DNA of 29,967 nucleotides from assembly GCA_910589135.1 (NCBI GenBank), contig CAJUSL010000009.1:1729-31695 (forward strand). The letters are read 5' to 3'. A program made the position numbers and the translations under genes. Source of the DNA: an uncultured Eggerthellaceae bacterium. Lineage in GTDB: Bacteria > Actinomycetota > Coriobacteriia > Coriobacteriales > Eggerthellaceae. Positions 16,300-23,964 of the stretch are shown piece after piece. The notes under the pieces are model-generated. The model did no database searches. It had not been told where the DNA came from and worked only from the letters and a program-made list of their open reading frames with translations. Numbering within the stretch: position 1 is the stretch's first letter; each line of letters opens with the position of its first letter.

Positions 16300-16360
16300 G
16301 TTCTCCAGCTAACGATTGCGACGAAACGCACGCCGACGCCGGCCCCGAGGCGGGTCGGGA

Positions 16361-17425
16361 CTACGACGTCGGGATCTTGAAAATAGCCCCGAGCGGGCTG
16401 TTGTTGAAGAAGGAAATGGGGTTCATGTACGCCTTGGAGCCGATGAGCGCCCCGTTCACGTAGCCGATGAACCAGACGAGCAGCGCGAACGTCAGCACAG
16501 AGAACACGATTCCCACCAGGGCGAAGATGGCGGCGGCGTCGCCGGAGCCGGCACGGCCGCCGTTGCGCTTGTAGCTTTTGGCGATCTTGCGCGCGACGAC
16601 GGAAAGGGCCAGCCCCACGGGCGGGACGAGCGCCAGGATGATGGAAAGGATGCTGAGCACGAGCGCCATGGTGGCGCGGCCTTTGCTCGCCTTCGCCGGG
16701 TCGACCGGGACACTGGGCATGGGCTGCGCCTGGGGACGCTTCTGCTGCTTGGCCGGCTGCTGGGATTGCTGGGCAGCCTGCTGTGCCTGTTGCGCCTGCT
16801 GGGCCGCTTGCTGGGCGGCCGCCTGCTGCTTGATCTGCTGCTGCGCCGCCTGAACCTGCTGGAGGTGCTGCGCCGCCTGCTGCTTCGCCTGGGCCTCGGC
16901 CGCGGCAGCCGCCTGGGCCGCCGGGTCGGGCTGCATGGGCATGGCCCCGGGAATCTGCGGCTCGGCGACGCCCTGCTGGGCGGCCTGCATGGGGTTCTCG
17001 AAGCCGCCCGTCTGGCCCGGGCCGGGCATCTGCCCCATGGGGTAGCCCTGCTGGGCGTACGGGTCGGGGAACGGCTGCGCGCCCATGCCGTACGAGGGGT
17101 CGGCATAGGCGGCGTTGGGGTCGGGATAAGGCGCGCCGTACTGGCCGGGCATGCCGCCCATCTGGGCCGCCTGGTTCGCATAGATGTCCTGAGGGGAAGC
17201 CATGTTGCCGGGATTGAGGTAATCCTCGACCATCATGCCTTGCTGCGCCGCACCCGGATACCCCGGCTGCGGCATGCCGAACTGGCCCTGGTCCCAGGCG
17301 CCAGGCTGCGCATAGGGATTGCCTTCGTCAACATAACCCGGCTGTCCGTAGCCAGGCATGTATCCGTTGGGGTTCATCCCCGAATCCATGTAAGGATTCA
17401 TGTTGTCAGGCATGTTTGTTCCCAT
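16361..17425 (-). CDS. Pro/Gln/Gly-rich membrane protein (DUF4190-like C-terminus)
   Basis: In this 354-residue protein the first ~150 residues are rich in Gly, Pro, Met, Tyr and Gln (for example GYMPGYGQPGY). Residues ~165-235 form an Ala/Gln-rich low-complexity segment. The C-terminus has two TM helices (about 252-278 and 296-320) separated by a basic loop with KSYKRNGGR. This layout matches DUF4190-like proteins of Gram-positive bacteria, of unknown function. The Ala/Gln stretch could be a coiled coil or a disordered linker. The start could be ATG 17425 (weak ribosome site) or ATG 17413, preceded by GGGA at fair spacing. Confidence 0.8.
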   Translation of the reverse strand: MGTNMPDNMNPYMDSGMNPNGYMPGYGQPGYVDEGNPYAQPGAWDQGQFGMPQPGYPGAAQQGMMVEDYLNPGNMASPQDIYANQAAQMGGMPGQYGAPYPDPNAAYADPSYGMGAQPFPDPYAQQGYPMGQMPGPGQTGGFENPMQAAQQGVAEPQIPGAMPMQPDPAAQAAAAAEAQAKQQAAQHLQQVQAAQQQIKQQAAAQQAAQQAQQAQQAAQQSQQPAKQQKRPQAQPMPSVPVDPAKASKGRATMALVLSILSIILALVPPVGLALSVVARKIAKSYKRNGGRAGSGDAAAIFALVGIVFSVLTFALLVWFIGYVNGALIGSKAYMNPISFFNNSPLGAIFKIPTS

Positions 17426-17469
17426 CTTGCTTGCGCTGTGTATAGGCTGCGTGTCGATAGTTGGAAGTT

Positions 17470-17475
17470 ATTGTA
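17470..17475 (-). promoter_or_regulatory. Possible -10 box (TACAAT) of the Pro/Gln-rich gene
   Basis: TACAAT on the minus strand lies 45 nt before ATG 17425, in the 53-bp gap after cydB. No clear -35 is seen. Confidence 0.35.
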
Positions 17476-17478
17476 ACC

Positions 17479-18513
17479 CTAATGAGCCTCAAGCGCCACG
17501 CGCCCCCTGAAAGTACGGTAGATGAGCACATGGTAGACCAGCACGAGCGGCAACCCGATGCACAGGATGACCGTCATGCAGAACAGCGACAGCTCGCTGG
17601 CGCCGGCCGACATCAGCGTGATGGCGCCCCCGACGCTGTCGGGGGATGCGTTCACCAGGTTCGGGAACATGCTGAACGCGACCAGGAACACGAGCGTCGC
17701 CGCCGCGCCGCTTTGGGCGACGAACGCAACGAGGTCGCTGCGTTGGCTGTCCATGCGGCCCACGACGATGGCGGCGAACATGCACGCGACGAAGAGCGCC
17801 GCCAGCATCATGCGGATGACGAACAGGTCGCCCGACCATGCGATGAAGCCGCCATACATCACGGCCATGCACACGGTGGTCAGCACGAACAGACCCACGA
17901 CGACCCACTGCATGGGCGCCTTCACCTTGAGGGCCCTGGCGCGCAGATCGGAGTCGAGCGGCGCCTTCAGCGCCAGCCAGCACGCGCCGGCCGACACGAA
18001 GACCGCCAGGCCCAGCAGTCCCGTCAGCAGCGTGAAGGGCGTGATGAGGCCGAGCAGCGGCACGCCGATGTAGTTGCCCTGCGCATCCATGGGAATTCCT
18101 GCGACGATGTTGCCGACGGCCACGCCGAACAGCAGCGCCGGCAGGGCCGACCCCACGAAGAAGCAGACGTCCCACAGCTTGCGCCACTTGACGTCGCCTG
18201 CATGGAACTCGAAGCTGACCGCGCGCACGATGAGCGCGAAGAGCACCAGCATGATGGCGAGGTAGAAGCCCGAGAACGTGGTCGCGTACGCGTCGGGGAA
18301 CGCGGCAAACAGCGCGCCTCCGGCAGTGAGCAGCCACACCTCGTTGCCGTCCCACACCGGCCCGATGGAGCGGCGCGCGATGGCCTTGTCCTCCTCGGAT
18401 TTGCACAAGAACGGGAACAGCGTGCCCACGCCCAAGTCGAAGCCGTCCAGCACGAAGTATCCGGCGATCAGCAGGAAGATCAGAAAGTACCAAAGGACTG
18501 CGAGCGCGCTCAT
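17479..18513 (-). CDS. cydB: Cytochrome bd ubiquinol oxidase subunit II
   Basis: This 344-residue, mostly hydrophobic protein has about eight to nine TM helices. The family motif DGFDLGVG lies near the N-terminus, followed by SIGPVWDGNEVWLLTAGGALFAAFP, all typical of CydB. It is the partner of CydA in the quinol-oxidising, oxygen-reducing bd complex; CydB carries no haem and stabilises the complex. Its ATG overlaps the CydA TGA by four bases (ATGA at 18510-18513), so translation is coupled. No cydC or cydD lies in the window. Confidence 0.97.
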   Translation of the reverse strand: MSALAVLWYFLIFLLIAGYFVLDGFDLGVGTLFPFLCKSEEDKAIARRSIGPVWDGNEVWLLTAGGALFAAFPDAYATTFSGFYLAIMLVLFALIVRAVSFEFHAGDVKWRKLWDVCFFVGSALPALLFGVAVGNIVAGIPMDAQGNYIGVPLLGLITPFTLLTGLLGLAVFVSAGACWLALKAPLDSDLRARALKVKAPMQWVVVGLFVLTTVCMAVMYGGFIAWSGDLFVIRMMLAALFVACMFAAIVVGRMDSQRSDLVAFVAQSGAAATLVFLVAFSMFPNLVNASPDSVGGAITLMSAGASELSLFCMTVILCIGLPLVLVYHVLIYRTFRGRVALEAH

Positions 18514-20015
18514 TTCGCATCGCCCCCCTTCTCGGTTTCGTCAAGCGGTTCGTCGTCGCGGCCGTCGTCGGCGTCGCTCGCCACGACGCCCTTGAAGCTG
18601 ATGTCGGTGTCGGCCTGGTTGGCCGCCTCGGGCTTGTCGAACACGGGGCCTTCCGCGACGAAGCGTCCGACCACGCGCGCCCATCCGATGAAGAGCAGCA
18701 CGTACACGACCACGAACAGAACCAGCGTGATGACCAGCTCGAAAGGCTGCACGGATGCGCTGACGCCTTCCGAGGTCAGCAGCGACACGCCGTCCGGAGC
18801 CGAATTGGAGGGGTAGACCACGTAGGGCTGGCGGCCGATCTCGGCGGTGAACCAGCCGGCCTGGATGGCCAAAAACGGCACGATGGGCGACAGGATCAGC
18901 ACCCACTGCAGCCCCTTCATGCCGGCAATGCCCTTGCCCGCCTCGATCAGCTTGCGGCGGCCGAAGACGAGGGCCAGCACCAGGATCAGGCAGATGAGCC
19001 CGAACATCGCCACCATCAGGTGGTACGTCTGGAACACGAAGTTGACGGGCATCTCGTCCACGTTGATGTCGGCGAACTGCTCGGTTTGCGCAAGCTCGTT
19101 GAGGCCCGGGTACTCGGTGTCCCAGGTGCCGGTGGCCAGGAAGCTGGTGCCGCCGGGAATTTCGATCGCCGAGAGCTCCTCGGCGCTCTCGTCGACGAAG
19201 CCGGCCACCGCAAGGCCCGGCACTTCGGTCTCGTAGAGGCCCTCCATCATCGCCATCTTGGTGGGCTGCTCCTCCCACACCTCCACGGCGGAGGCGTGCG
19301 CGGACACCAGCAGGCAGCCGGTGGACAGGATGCCGACCAGCACGCCGGTGAACATCATCTTGCGGGCGGCCACCAGGCGGCCGCTCTTGTGCTTGTGCAT
19401 GTACCACGCCGCCACCGCGATGGTGACGAACGCGCCCATGACCAGCAGGCTGAGCACGGTGTGGGCGTAACGCGGCAGCGTGGAGGGGTTGAACGCCGCG
19501 GCGAAGAAGTCGGTGATGACCGCCTCGGTGCCGTCGGGCGACAGCATGGCGCCGGCGGGCGTCTGCATCCACGAGTTCGCGATCAAAATCCACAGCGCCG
19601 ACAGCGCCGAGCCCGCGAACGTGAGCCACGCGGAGGCCACGTAGAGCGACGGCTTGATCTTCTTCCTTCCGAAGATGAGGAACCCGAGGAAGATGGATTC
19701 GAGGAAGAAGGCGAACAGGGCCTCTGCCGCCAAAGGCGCCCCGAAGATGTCGCCGACGAAGCGGGAGTAGGCCGCCCAGTTCGTGCCGAACGAGAACTCC
19801 ATGGTGATGCCGGTGGCAACGCCGATCGCGAACGTAGCGGTGTATATCTTCACCCACATGCGCGCCAGCGCGTCGTCCTCCGGGTCCTTCGACCGGAACG
19901 CGCGCGTCACGAAGATGGCCATGATGAGGCCGATGCCGATCGTGATGGGCACGAAGATGAAGTGATACCCGGCGGTGAACGCGAACTGGATCCTAGACAA
20001 GAGAACCTGGTCCAT
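18510..20015 (-). CDS. cydA: Cytochrome bd ubiquinol oxidase subunit I
   Basis: This 501-residue membrane subunit carries the haems. Visible features include H18 (E. coli H19, haem b595), E98 and E106 (E. coli E99 and E107), H185 (E. coli H186, haem b558), M334 (E. coli M393, haem b558), the motif PTKMAMMEGLYET near the quinol-binding Q loop, and EIGRQPYVVYP. The Q loop is of the short type. The C-terminal tail is acidic (Asp/Glu-rich, about 470-501). The ATG at 20015 is preceded by AGGAAGG at good spacing; the frame upstream is not protein-like. It forms an operon with cydB. A bd oxidase in a mainly fermentative organism would scavenge oxygen at low levels. Confidence 0.97.
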   Translation of the reverse strand: MDQVLLSRIQFAFTAGYHFIFVPITIGIGLIMAIFVTRAFRSKDPEDDALARMWVKIYTATFAIGVATGITMEFSFGTNWAAYSRFVGDIFGAPLAAEALFAFFLESIFLGFLIFGRKKIKPSLYVASAWLTFAGSALSALWILIANSWMQTPAGAMLSPDGTEAVITDFFAAAFNPSTLPRYAHTVLSLLVMGAFVTIAVAAWYMHKHKSGRLVAARKMMFTGVLVGILSTGCLLVSAHASAVEVWEEQPTKMAMMEGLYETEVPGLAVAGFVDESAEELSAIEIPGGTSFLATGTWDTEYPGLNELAQTEQFADINVDEMPVNFVFQTYHLMVAMFGLICLILVLALVFGRRKLIEAGKGIAGMKGLQWVLILSPIVPFLAIQAGWFTAEIGRQPYVVYPSNSAPDGVSLLTSEGVSASVQPFELVITLVLFVVVYVLLFIGWARVVGRFVAEGPVFDKPEAANQADTDISFKGVVASDADDGRDDEPLDETEKGGDAK

Positions 20016-20055
20016 TGTGCGCCCTTCCTCTCCCCGATTTAACCAACGGCTTTCA

Positions 20056-20061
20056 ATTGTA
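20056..20061 (-). promoter_or_regulatory. Probable -10 box (TACAAT) of cydAB
   Basis: TACAAT on the minus strand lies 40 nt before the cydA ATG. No good -35 is visible, and I see no clear Rex or FNR site. Confidence 0.45.
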
Positions 20062-20192
20062 CTGCTTAAAGCGTGCGCAGCGCGAGTTTCGCCCACGCCG
20101 ACACGGGATCGTAAGGGCGCGCGACGCCAGGGCGAGCCTCATGCCGCACCGGGCGGGGCGCCGCGACCGCACCGGGCGCACGGCAGGGCGCG
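20062..20192. other. Gap between iorB and cydA
   Basis: About 130 very GC-rich bases 3' of iorB. It contains a 12-base direct repeat CCGCACCGGGCG (20144-20155 and 20167-20178) and several small GC hairpins, but no T-tract, so no standard terminator is apparent. Confidence 0.4.
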
Positions 20193-20834
20193 TCAGGCGG
20201 TGAGGGCCAGGCGGACAGCCTGGAGGTTCATGTCGGCGTACTGGGGCTTCACGCACACGCCGATGGCGGCGCACAGCTCGTCTTCGGTGAAGGGCAAGCA
20301 TCCCGCACGCACGGCCTCGGCGATCATGATGGAGTTCAGCACCTTGCGGTTGCCCCCCAGCATGTCGGTCAGGGACCGGTCGTCCACGGTAAACAGGCGC
20401 GCCTGGCCGCCGCCGGCGCCCGTTTCCTGCGTGATGTTGCGCACCATGGCGTTGTAGAGGGCGAGCTGGATGTTCTCGACGATGTCGCCCACGTTGTAGT
20501 CGGCAACGCTCAAGGTGGCCGACACCGGCTCGATGGGCGTGGTGGCCATGACGATCGTGCCCGAGCGGGCGAGGTAGGAAATGGCGCGGGCCGCCTCGCC
20601 GGGCTCGAAGGCGATGATCAGGTTGGCCGACCCCTTCGTGACCAGGGGGGCGTGGATGTCCTCGCCGTTGTTGCCGATGCGGATGTGGGAAACGACGCTT
20701 CCTCCGCGCTGCGCCATGCCGATCGTTTCGGCCGTGCGCACGTTCCAGCCGCGCGCGGCGGCCGCCACCGCCAGCACTTTCGCGGCCAGCACGGTGCCCT
20801 GCCCTCCGACGCCAGCGATTATCACGTTGATCAT
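20193..20834 (-). CDS. iorB: Indolepyruvate:ferredoxin oxidoreductase, beta subunit
   Basis: This 213-residue protein is the gamma-type domain of 2-oxoacid:ferredoxin oxidoreductases, starting with the nucleotide/CoA-region motif IIAGVGGQG (G8-G13). ETIGMAQRGGSVVSHIRIG and a conserved AFEPGEAARA stretch follow, typical of IorB. With IorA it oxidatively decarboxylates aryl pyruvates (from aromatic amino acids) to aryl-acetyl-CoA, reducing ferredoxin. The ATG at 20834 overlaps the iorA TGA by four bases. It ends the operon; 177 bp separate it from cydA. Confidence 0.95.
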   Translation of the reverse strand: MINVIIAGVGGQGTVLAAKVLAVAAAARGWNVRTAETIGMAQRGGSVVSHIRIGNNGEDIHAPLVTKGSANLIIAFEPGEAARAISYLARSGTIVMATTPIEPVSATLSVADYNVGDIVENIQLALYNAMVRNITQETGAGGGQARLFTVDDRSLTDMLGGNRKVLNSIMIAEAVRAGCLPFTEDELCAAIGVCVKPQYADMNLQAVRLALTA

Positions 20835-23413
20835 TCGTCGCCGCCTTCCAGATCGATGTAGACCTGACCGCCGAACAGGGCGTCGAGCGGAAGGCTGTCG
20901 GCCGCGCCGCCCGAAGCGCGCGCGGGCGTGGCCGGCTGCTTGGGCTCGGGGGCACCCTCGGTGTCCTCGGCAGCGGCTTCGGCGTCGCCGGCGCCTTCGT
21001 CGGGCGTCGCGGCGTCCGAGGCCGCCCCGGCCGCTGCGTCCGCGCCTGCCGGCGCAAGGCCGCCGGCCGGGTCGCGCTGCTCCCGCTGCCCCGGCTGCGG
21101 CTGCAGCGCCGCGGCTGCGCCCTCCGCGCCTTCCTCGGCGGCTTCTGCCACGCCTTCGGCCTTCGCTTCGGCCGCGGAAGCCTCGGGCGCGCCTTCGACC
21201 TCGGCGTCCTCGGACACGGTGCCGAAGGCGATCTGCGCGGACGCGCTGCTGGGGTCGAGCTCCTTCACGCGCTCGAGCCCTTCCAGCTCCTCGCGCTTGT
21301 ACACGCGGATGGCCTGGAACGGGCACACCTGCGCGCACAGCGAGCAGCCGTTGCACTGCGAGGGGTCGATGAGCGCCTGCCCGCGCTTGCCACTTTTCGC
21401 GCCGCGCGCCTCCATGTCGAACCCGACGGCAGGGCAGCCAACCTCGGTGATGCACTTCTTGCAGCCGGTGCACTTATGAATGTTCACGCGGGCCACGCGG
21501 TCGTTCCTCTTCAGCCAGATGCACGGGCTTTGGAAGATAACCGCGGAGGGGCCCTGCACCTTCAGGGCCTTGATGCTGGCATCTTCGGCCGCGCTGCGGT
21601 TCAGGGGGTCGGCCACGTGCACCGACTTCACCCCCAGGGCCTGCAGAATGCGCGCGATCTCGAGCGGGGCGCTCTGCGTGCCCATGAGCGTGGCGCCCGT
21701 GCCGGGATGCGGCTGCATGCCCGTCATGGCGGTGGTCGCGTTGTCCAGCACGAACAGCGTGATGTCGTGGTTGTTGTACACGGCGTTGGCAACGCCGGTG
21801 AGGCCGCTGGCAAAGAAGGTGGAGTCGCCGACGAAGGCGATGTTCTTCTTGGAAGGGTTGGTGGCGGCGAAGCCCTGCGCCATGGTGATGCCGGCGCCCA
21901 TGCACAGGCACGTGTCCACCGCGTCGAGCGGCTCGGCGTTGGCCAGGGTATAGCAGCCGATGTCGCCGCAGAACACGGCGTCGTCGCGGGACACGCCCAG
22001 TTGCGACAGGGCGCGCTTGACCGCATAGAAGCTTCCACGGTGGGGACAGCCCGAGCACAGGACGGGCGGGCGCGGAGGCAGGTCCTTGCCGTAGTGGTAC
22101 AAAGCCGACGTCCCCAGCGCCCGTTCGGCGATCTCGGCGTAGCTCTTGCGCTTCTGGATGGCGGTACGGCGCGCGGCCAGGGCGCTCTCGGCCGCCCCTT
22201 CGGGTGCAGCGGAGGGGTCTCCGGCGCCCGCGCCCGAAACCGCACGCTTGTCGCACTTGTCGAAGAAGCTCGCAATGCGCATGGCGATGCCCTCGGTGGA
22301 GTTCTCGCCGCGCACGGACGCCTCGTCTGTCAGCTTGCCGTGGATGGTGGGCGCCAGGAAGCTGTTCGCCGCGATCTTCAGCAGCTCCTCCTCGATGACC
22401 GAGTCGAGCTCTTCGAACACGATGATGTCGGACAGCCCCTTGAAGAAGCGCGTCAGGATGCGGCGCGGCGCCGGATACGGCGTGCCCACCTGCACGAATT
22501 TGTATTCGGGAATGGGAAGCCCAGCCCGCTTCGACTCCTTGCGAAGGATCGACAGCGCCTCGAGCGCATAGCTTGCGGAATCGCCGCAGGCGACGATGCC
22601 CAGCTTGGCCGACGCCGACAGCGCCTCGTCCCCCACGATGCCGTCGACCTGCTTGCCGTTGAGGAACACCGGGTTGAAGCCGGAGAACTGCTCGTCGTAG
22701 CAGAACGTGTGGGCGATCTTTCCCAAGCGCTCCAGGATTTCGCCATGGGCCTGGTAGGACCGCTTGGGGAAGATGACCCACCGGTCGGGGTCGCGCACGA
22801 AGCCTTGCGACCCGTCGACGACGTAGCCGCCGGGAACGTCGCCCATGCGCAGGGGCGGCCGGGCCTGGGTGCGCCCTTCGATGTCGAAGAAGGTGGACGC
22901 GTGGCTGATGCGCGTGGTCGGGCGCACGATGACCGGCGTGCCGAAGCGCTCGGACAAATCGAACGCCGCCTTCATCATGAGGTAGCCCTGCTCGGGGTTC
23001 GCCGGGTCGAGCACCGGCACCTTGGCGAAGGCGGCGAAGCGGCGGGTGTCCTGCTCGGTTTGCGACGAGATGGGGCCGGGGTCGTCGGTGACGAACAGCA
23101 CGAGGCCGCCGCGCACGCCTACGTAGTTGAGCGACATGAGCGCGTCGGAGGCCACGTTGAGGCCGACCTGCTTGCACGTGAACAGCGCGCGCACGCCCGA
23201 CATGGACGCGGCGGCGGCCACTTCGAGCGCGGCCTTCTCGTTGGTGGACCACTCGACGTGGACGCCCTCGGCAGCCCCCTTGGCGCACTGGCGGGCGACG
23301 GTTTCGACCAGCTCCGACGAGGGCGTTCCAGGATAGCCTGCGACGACGCCGACGCCCGCTTCCAGCGCGGCGTGGGCGAACGCCTCGTTCCCCATGAGAA
23401 GCCGTTTCGCCAT
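20831..23413 (-). CDS. iorA: Indolepyruvate:ferredoxin oxidoreductase, alpha subunit, with long acidic tail
   Basis: This 860-residue protein has a pyrimidine-binding domain at the N-terminus (YPGTPSSE, 27-34) and a TPP-binding domain with GDSTFFASG (from about 529) and VLDNATTAMTG. Two [4Fe-4S] clusters follow: C648, C651, C654, C660 and C687, C690, C693, C697. IorA proteins usually end soon after the ferredoxin domain, at about 600-650 residues. Here 159 residues follow, mainly Ala, Glu, Gly and Pro, closing with LPLDALFGGQVYIDLEGGDE. There is also an Ala/Gly-rich insert before the TPP domain (KRAVSGAGAGDPSAAPEG). The ATG overlaps the purE stop by one base (TAATG) and the iorB start overlaps its stop. 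The tail may be a disordered interaction arm; its function is unknown. Confidence 0.95.
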   Translation of the reverse strand: MAKRLLMGNEAFAHAALEAGVGVVAGYPGTPSSELVETVARQCAKGAAEGVHVEWSTNEKAALEVAAAASMSGVRALFTCKQVGLNVASDALMSLNYVGVRGGLVLFVTDDPGPISSQTEQDTRRFAAFAKVPVLDPANPEQGYLMMKAAFDLSERFGTPVIVRPTTRISHASTFFDIEGRTQARPPLRMGDVPGGYVVDGSQGFVRDPDRWVIFPKRSYQAHGEILERLGKIAHTFCYDEQFSGFNPVFLNGKQVDGIVGDEALSASAKLGIVACGDSASYALEALSILRKESKRAGLPIPEYKFVQVGTPYPAPRRILTRFFKGLSDIIVFEELDSVIEEELLKIAANSFLAPTIHGKLTDEASVRGENSTEGIAMRIASFFDKCDKRAVSGAGAGDPSAAPEGAAESALAARRTAIQKRKSYAEIAERALGTSALYHYGKDLPPRPPVLCSGCPHRGSFYAVKRALSQLGVSRDDAVFCGDIGCYTLANAEPLDAVDTCLCMGAGITMAQGFAATNPSKKNIAFVGDSTFFASGLTGVANAVYNNHDITLFVLDNATTAMTGMQPHPGTGATLMGTQSAPLEIARILQALGVKSVHVADPLNRSAAEDASIKALKVQGPSAVIFQSPCIWLKRNDRVARVNIHKCTGCKKCITEVGCPAVGFDMEARGAKSGKRGQALIDPSQCNGCSLCAQVCPFQAIRVYKREELEGLERVKELDPSSASAQIAFGTVSEDAEVEGAPEASAAEAKAEGVAEAAEEGAEGAAAALQPQPGQREQRDPAGGLAPAGADAAAGAASDAATPDEGAGDAEAAAEDTEGAPEPKQPATPARASGGAADSLPLDALFGGQVYIDLEGGDE

Positions 23414-23964
23414 TAGGCTTCGGCCATCTCTCTCTTCAGGTCGATGATGCACTGGCGCGCATGGTGCGCGGCGGGGTCGGCCGGCGCGCACTGAGTGTCG
23501 TCGCACACGACCTGCTGGGTGCCGGCGCCGATGATCTGCGCCGCAAGGATGGCGGCGTTCTTCGCGCCGTTGATGGCGACGGTGGCGACGGGGACGCCGC
23601 TGGGCATCTGCACCATGGAAAGCAGCGAGTCGAGGCCGCCCAAATCGCTCGTCTTCATGGGCACGGCGATGACGGGCAGCGGCGTGAATGCCGCGACCAC
23701 GCCGCCGAGATGAGCCGCCTTGCCTGCGGCTGCGACGATGACGCGCATGCCGCGGATGTCGGCGCCCTCGGCCCATTCGTGGACGACGTCGGGCGTGCGG
23801 TGCGCGCTTGCGACCTTGACTTCGTAGGGGATCCCGAACGCATCAAGCTGTTCGCAGCATGCCTCCATCACCGGCATGTCTGACTTCGACCCCATGATTA
23901 TCCCGACGAGCGGGCTGGCATTCTGCGGGCTGGCGGCCTGTTCGGCCTGGTTCTGGTCGGGCAT
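23413..23964 (-). CDS. purE: N5-carboxyaminoimidazole ribonucleotide mutase
   Basis: This 183-residue class I PurE converts N5-CAIR to CAIR in purine synthesis. Motifs include GIIMGSKSDMPVM, SAHRTPD with the catalytic His, AGKAAHLGGVVAA, and LDSLLSMVQMPSGVPVATVAING. It is about 15-20 residues longer than usual because of a Gln/Ala-rich N-terminal lead. The ATG at 23964 has a strong GGAGG site, which lies inside the upstream membrane-protein gene. The overlap with that gene is 122 bases. The iorA start overlaps the purE stop. Confidence 0.96.
   Translation of the reverse strand: MPDQNQAEQAASPQNASPLVGIIMGSKSDMPVMEACCEQLDAFGIPYEVKVASAHRTPDVVHEWAEGADIRGMRVIVAAAGKAAHLGGVVAAFTPLPVIAVPMKTSDLGGLDSLLSMVQMPSGVPVATVAINGAKNAAILAAQIIGAGTQQVVCDDTQCAPADPAAHHARQCIIDLKREMAEA

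Noticed and set aside
20144..20178. 12-base direct repeat in the iorB-cydA gap
   Set aside because: Two copies only, in very GC-rich DNA. Not enough to call a CRISPR, iteron or regulator site.
21476..23416. 646-codon plus-strand frame across iorA
   Set aside because: Antisense to an enzyme with complete motifs; the translation is low-complexity His/Arg/Val-rich.
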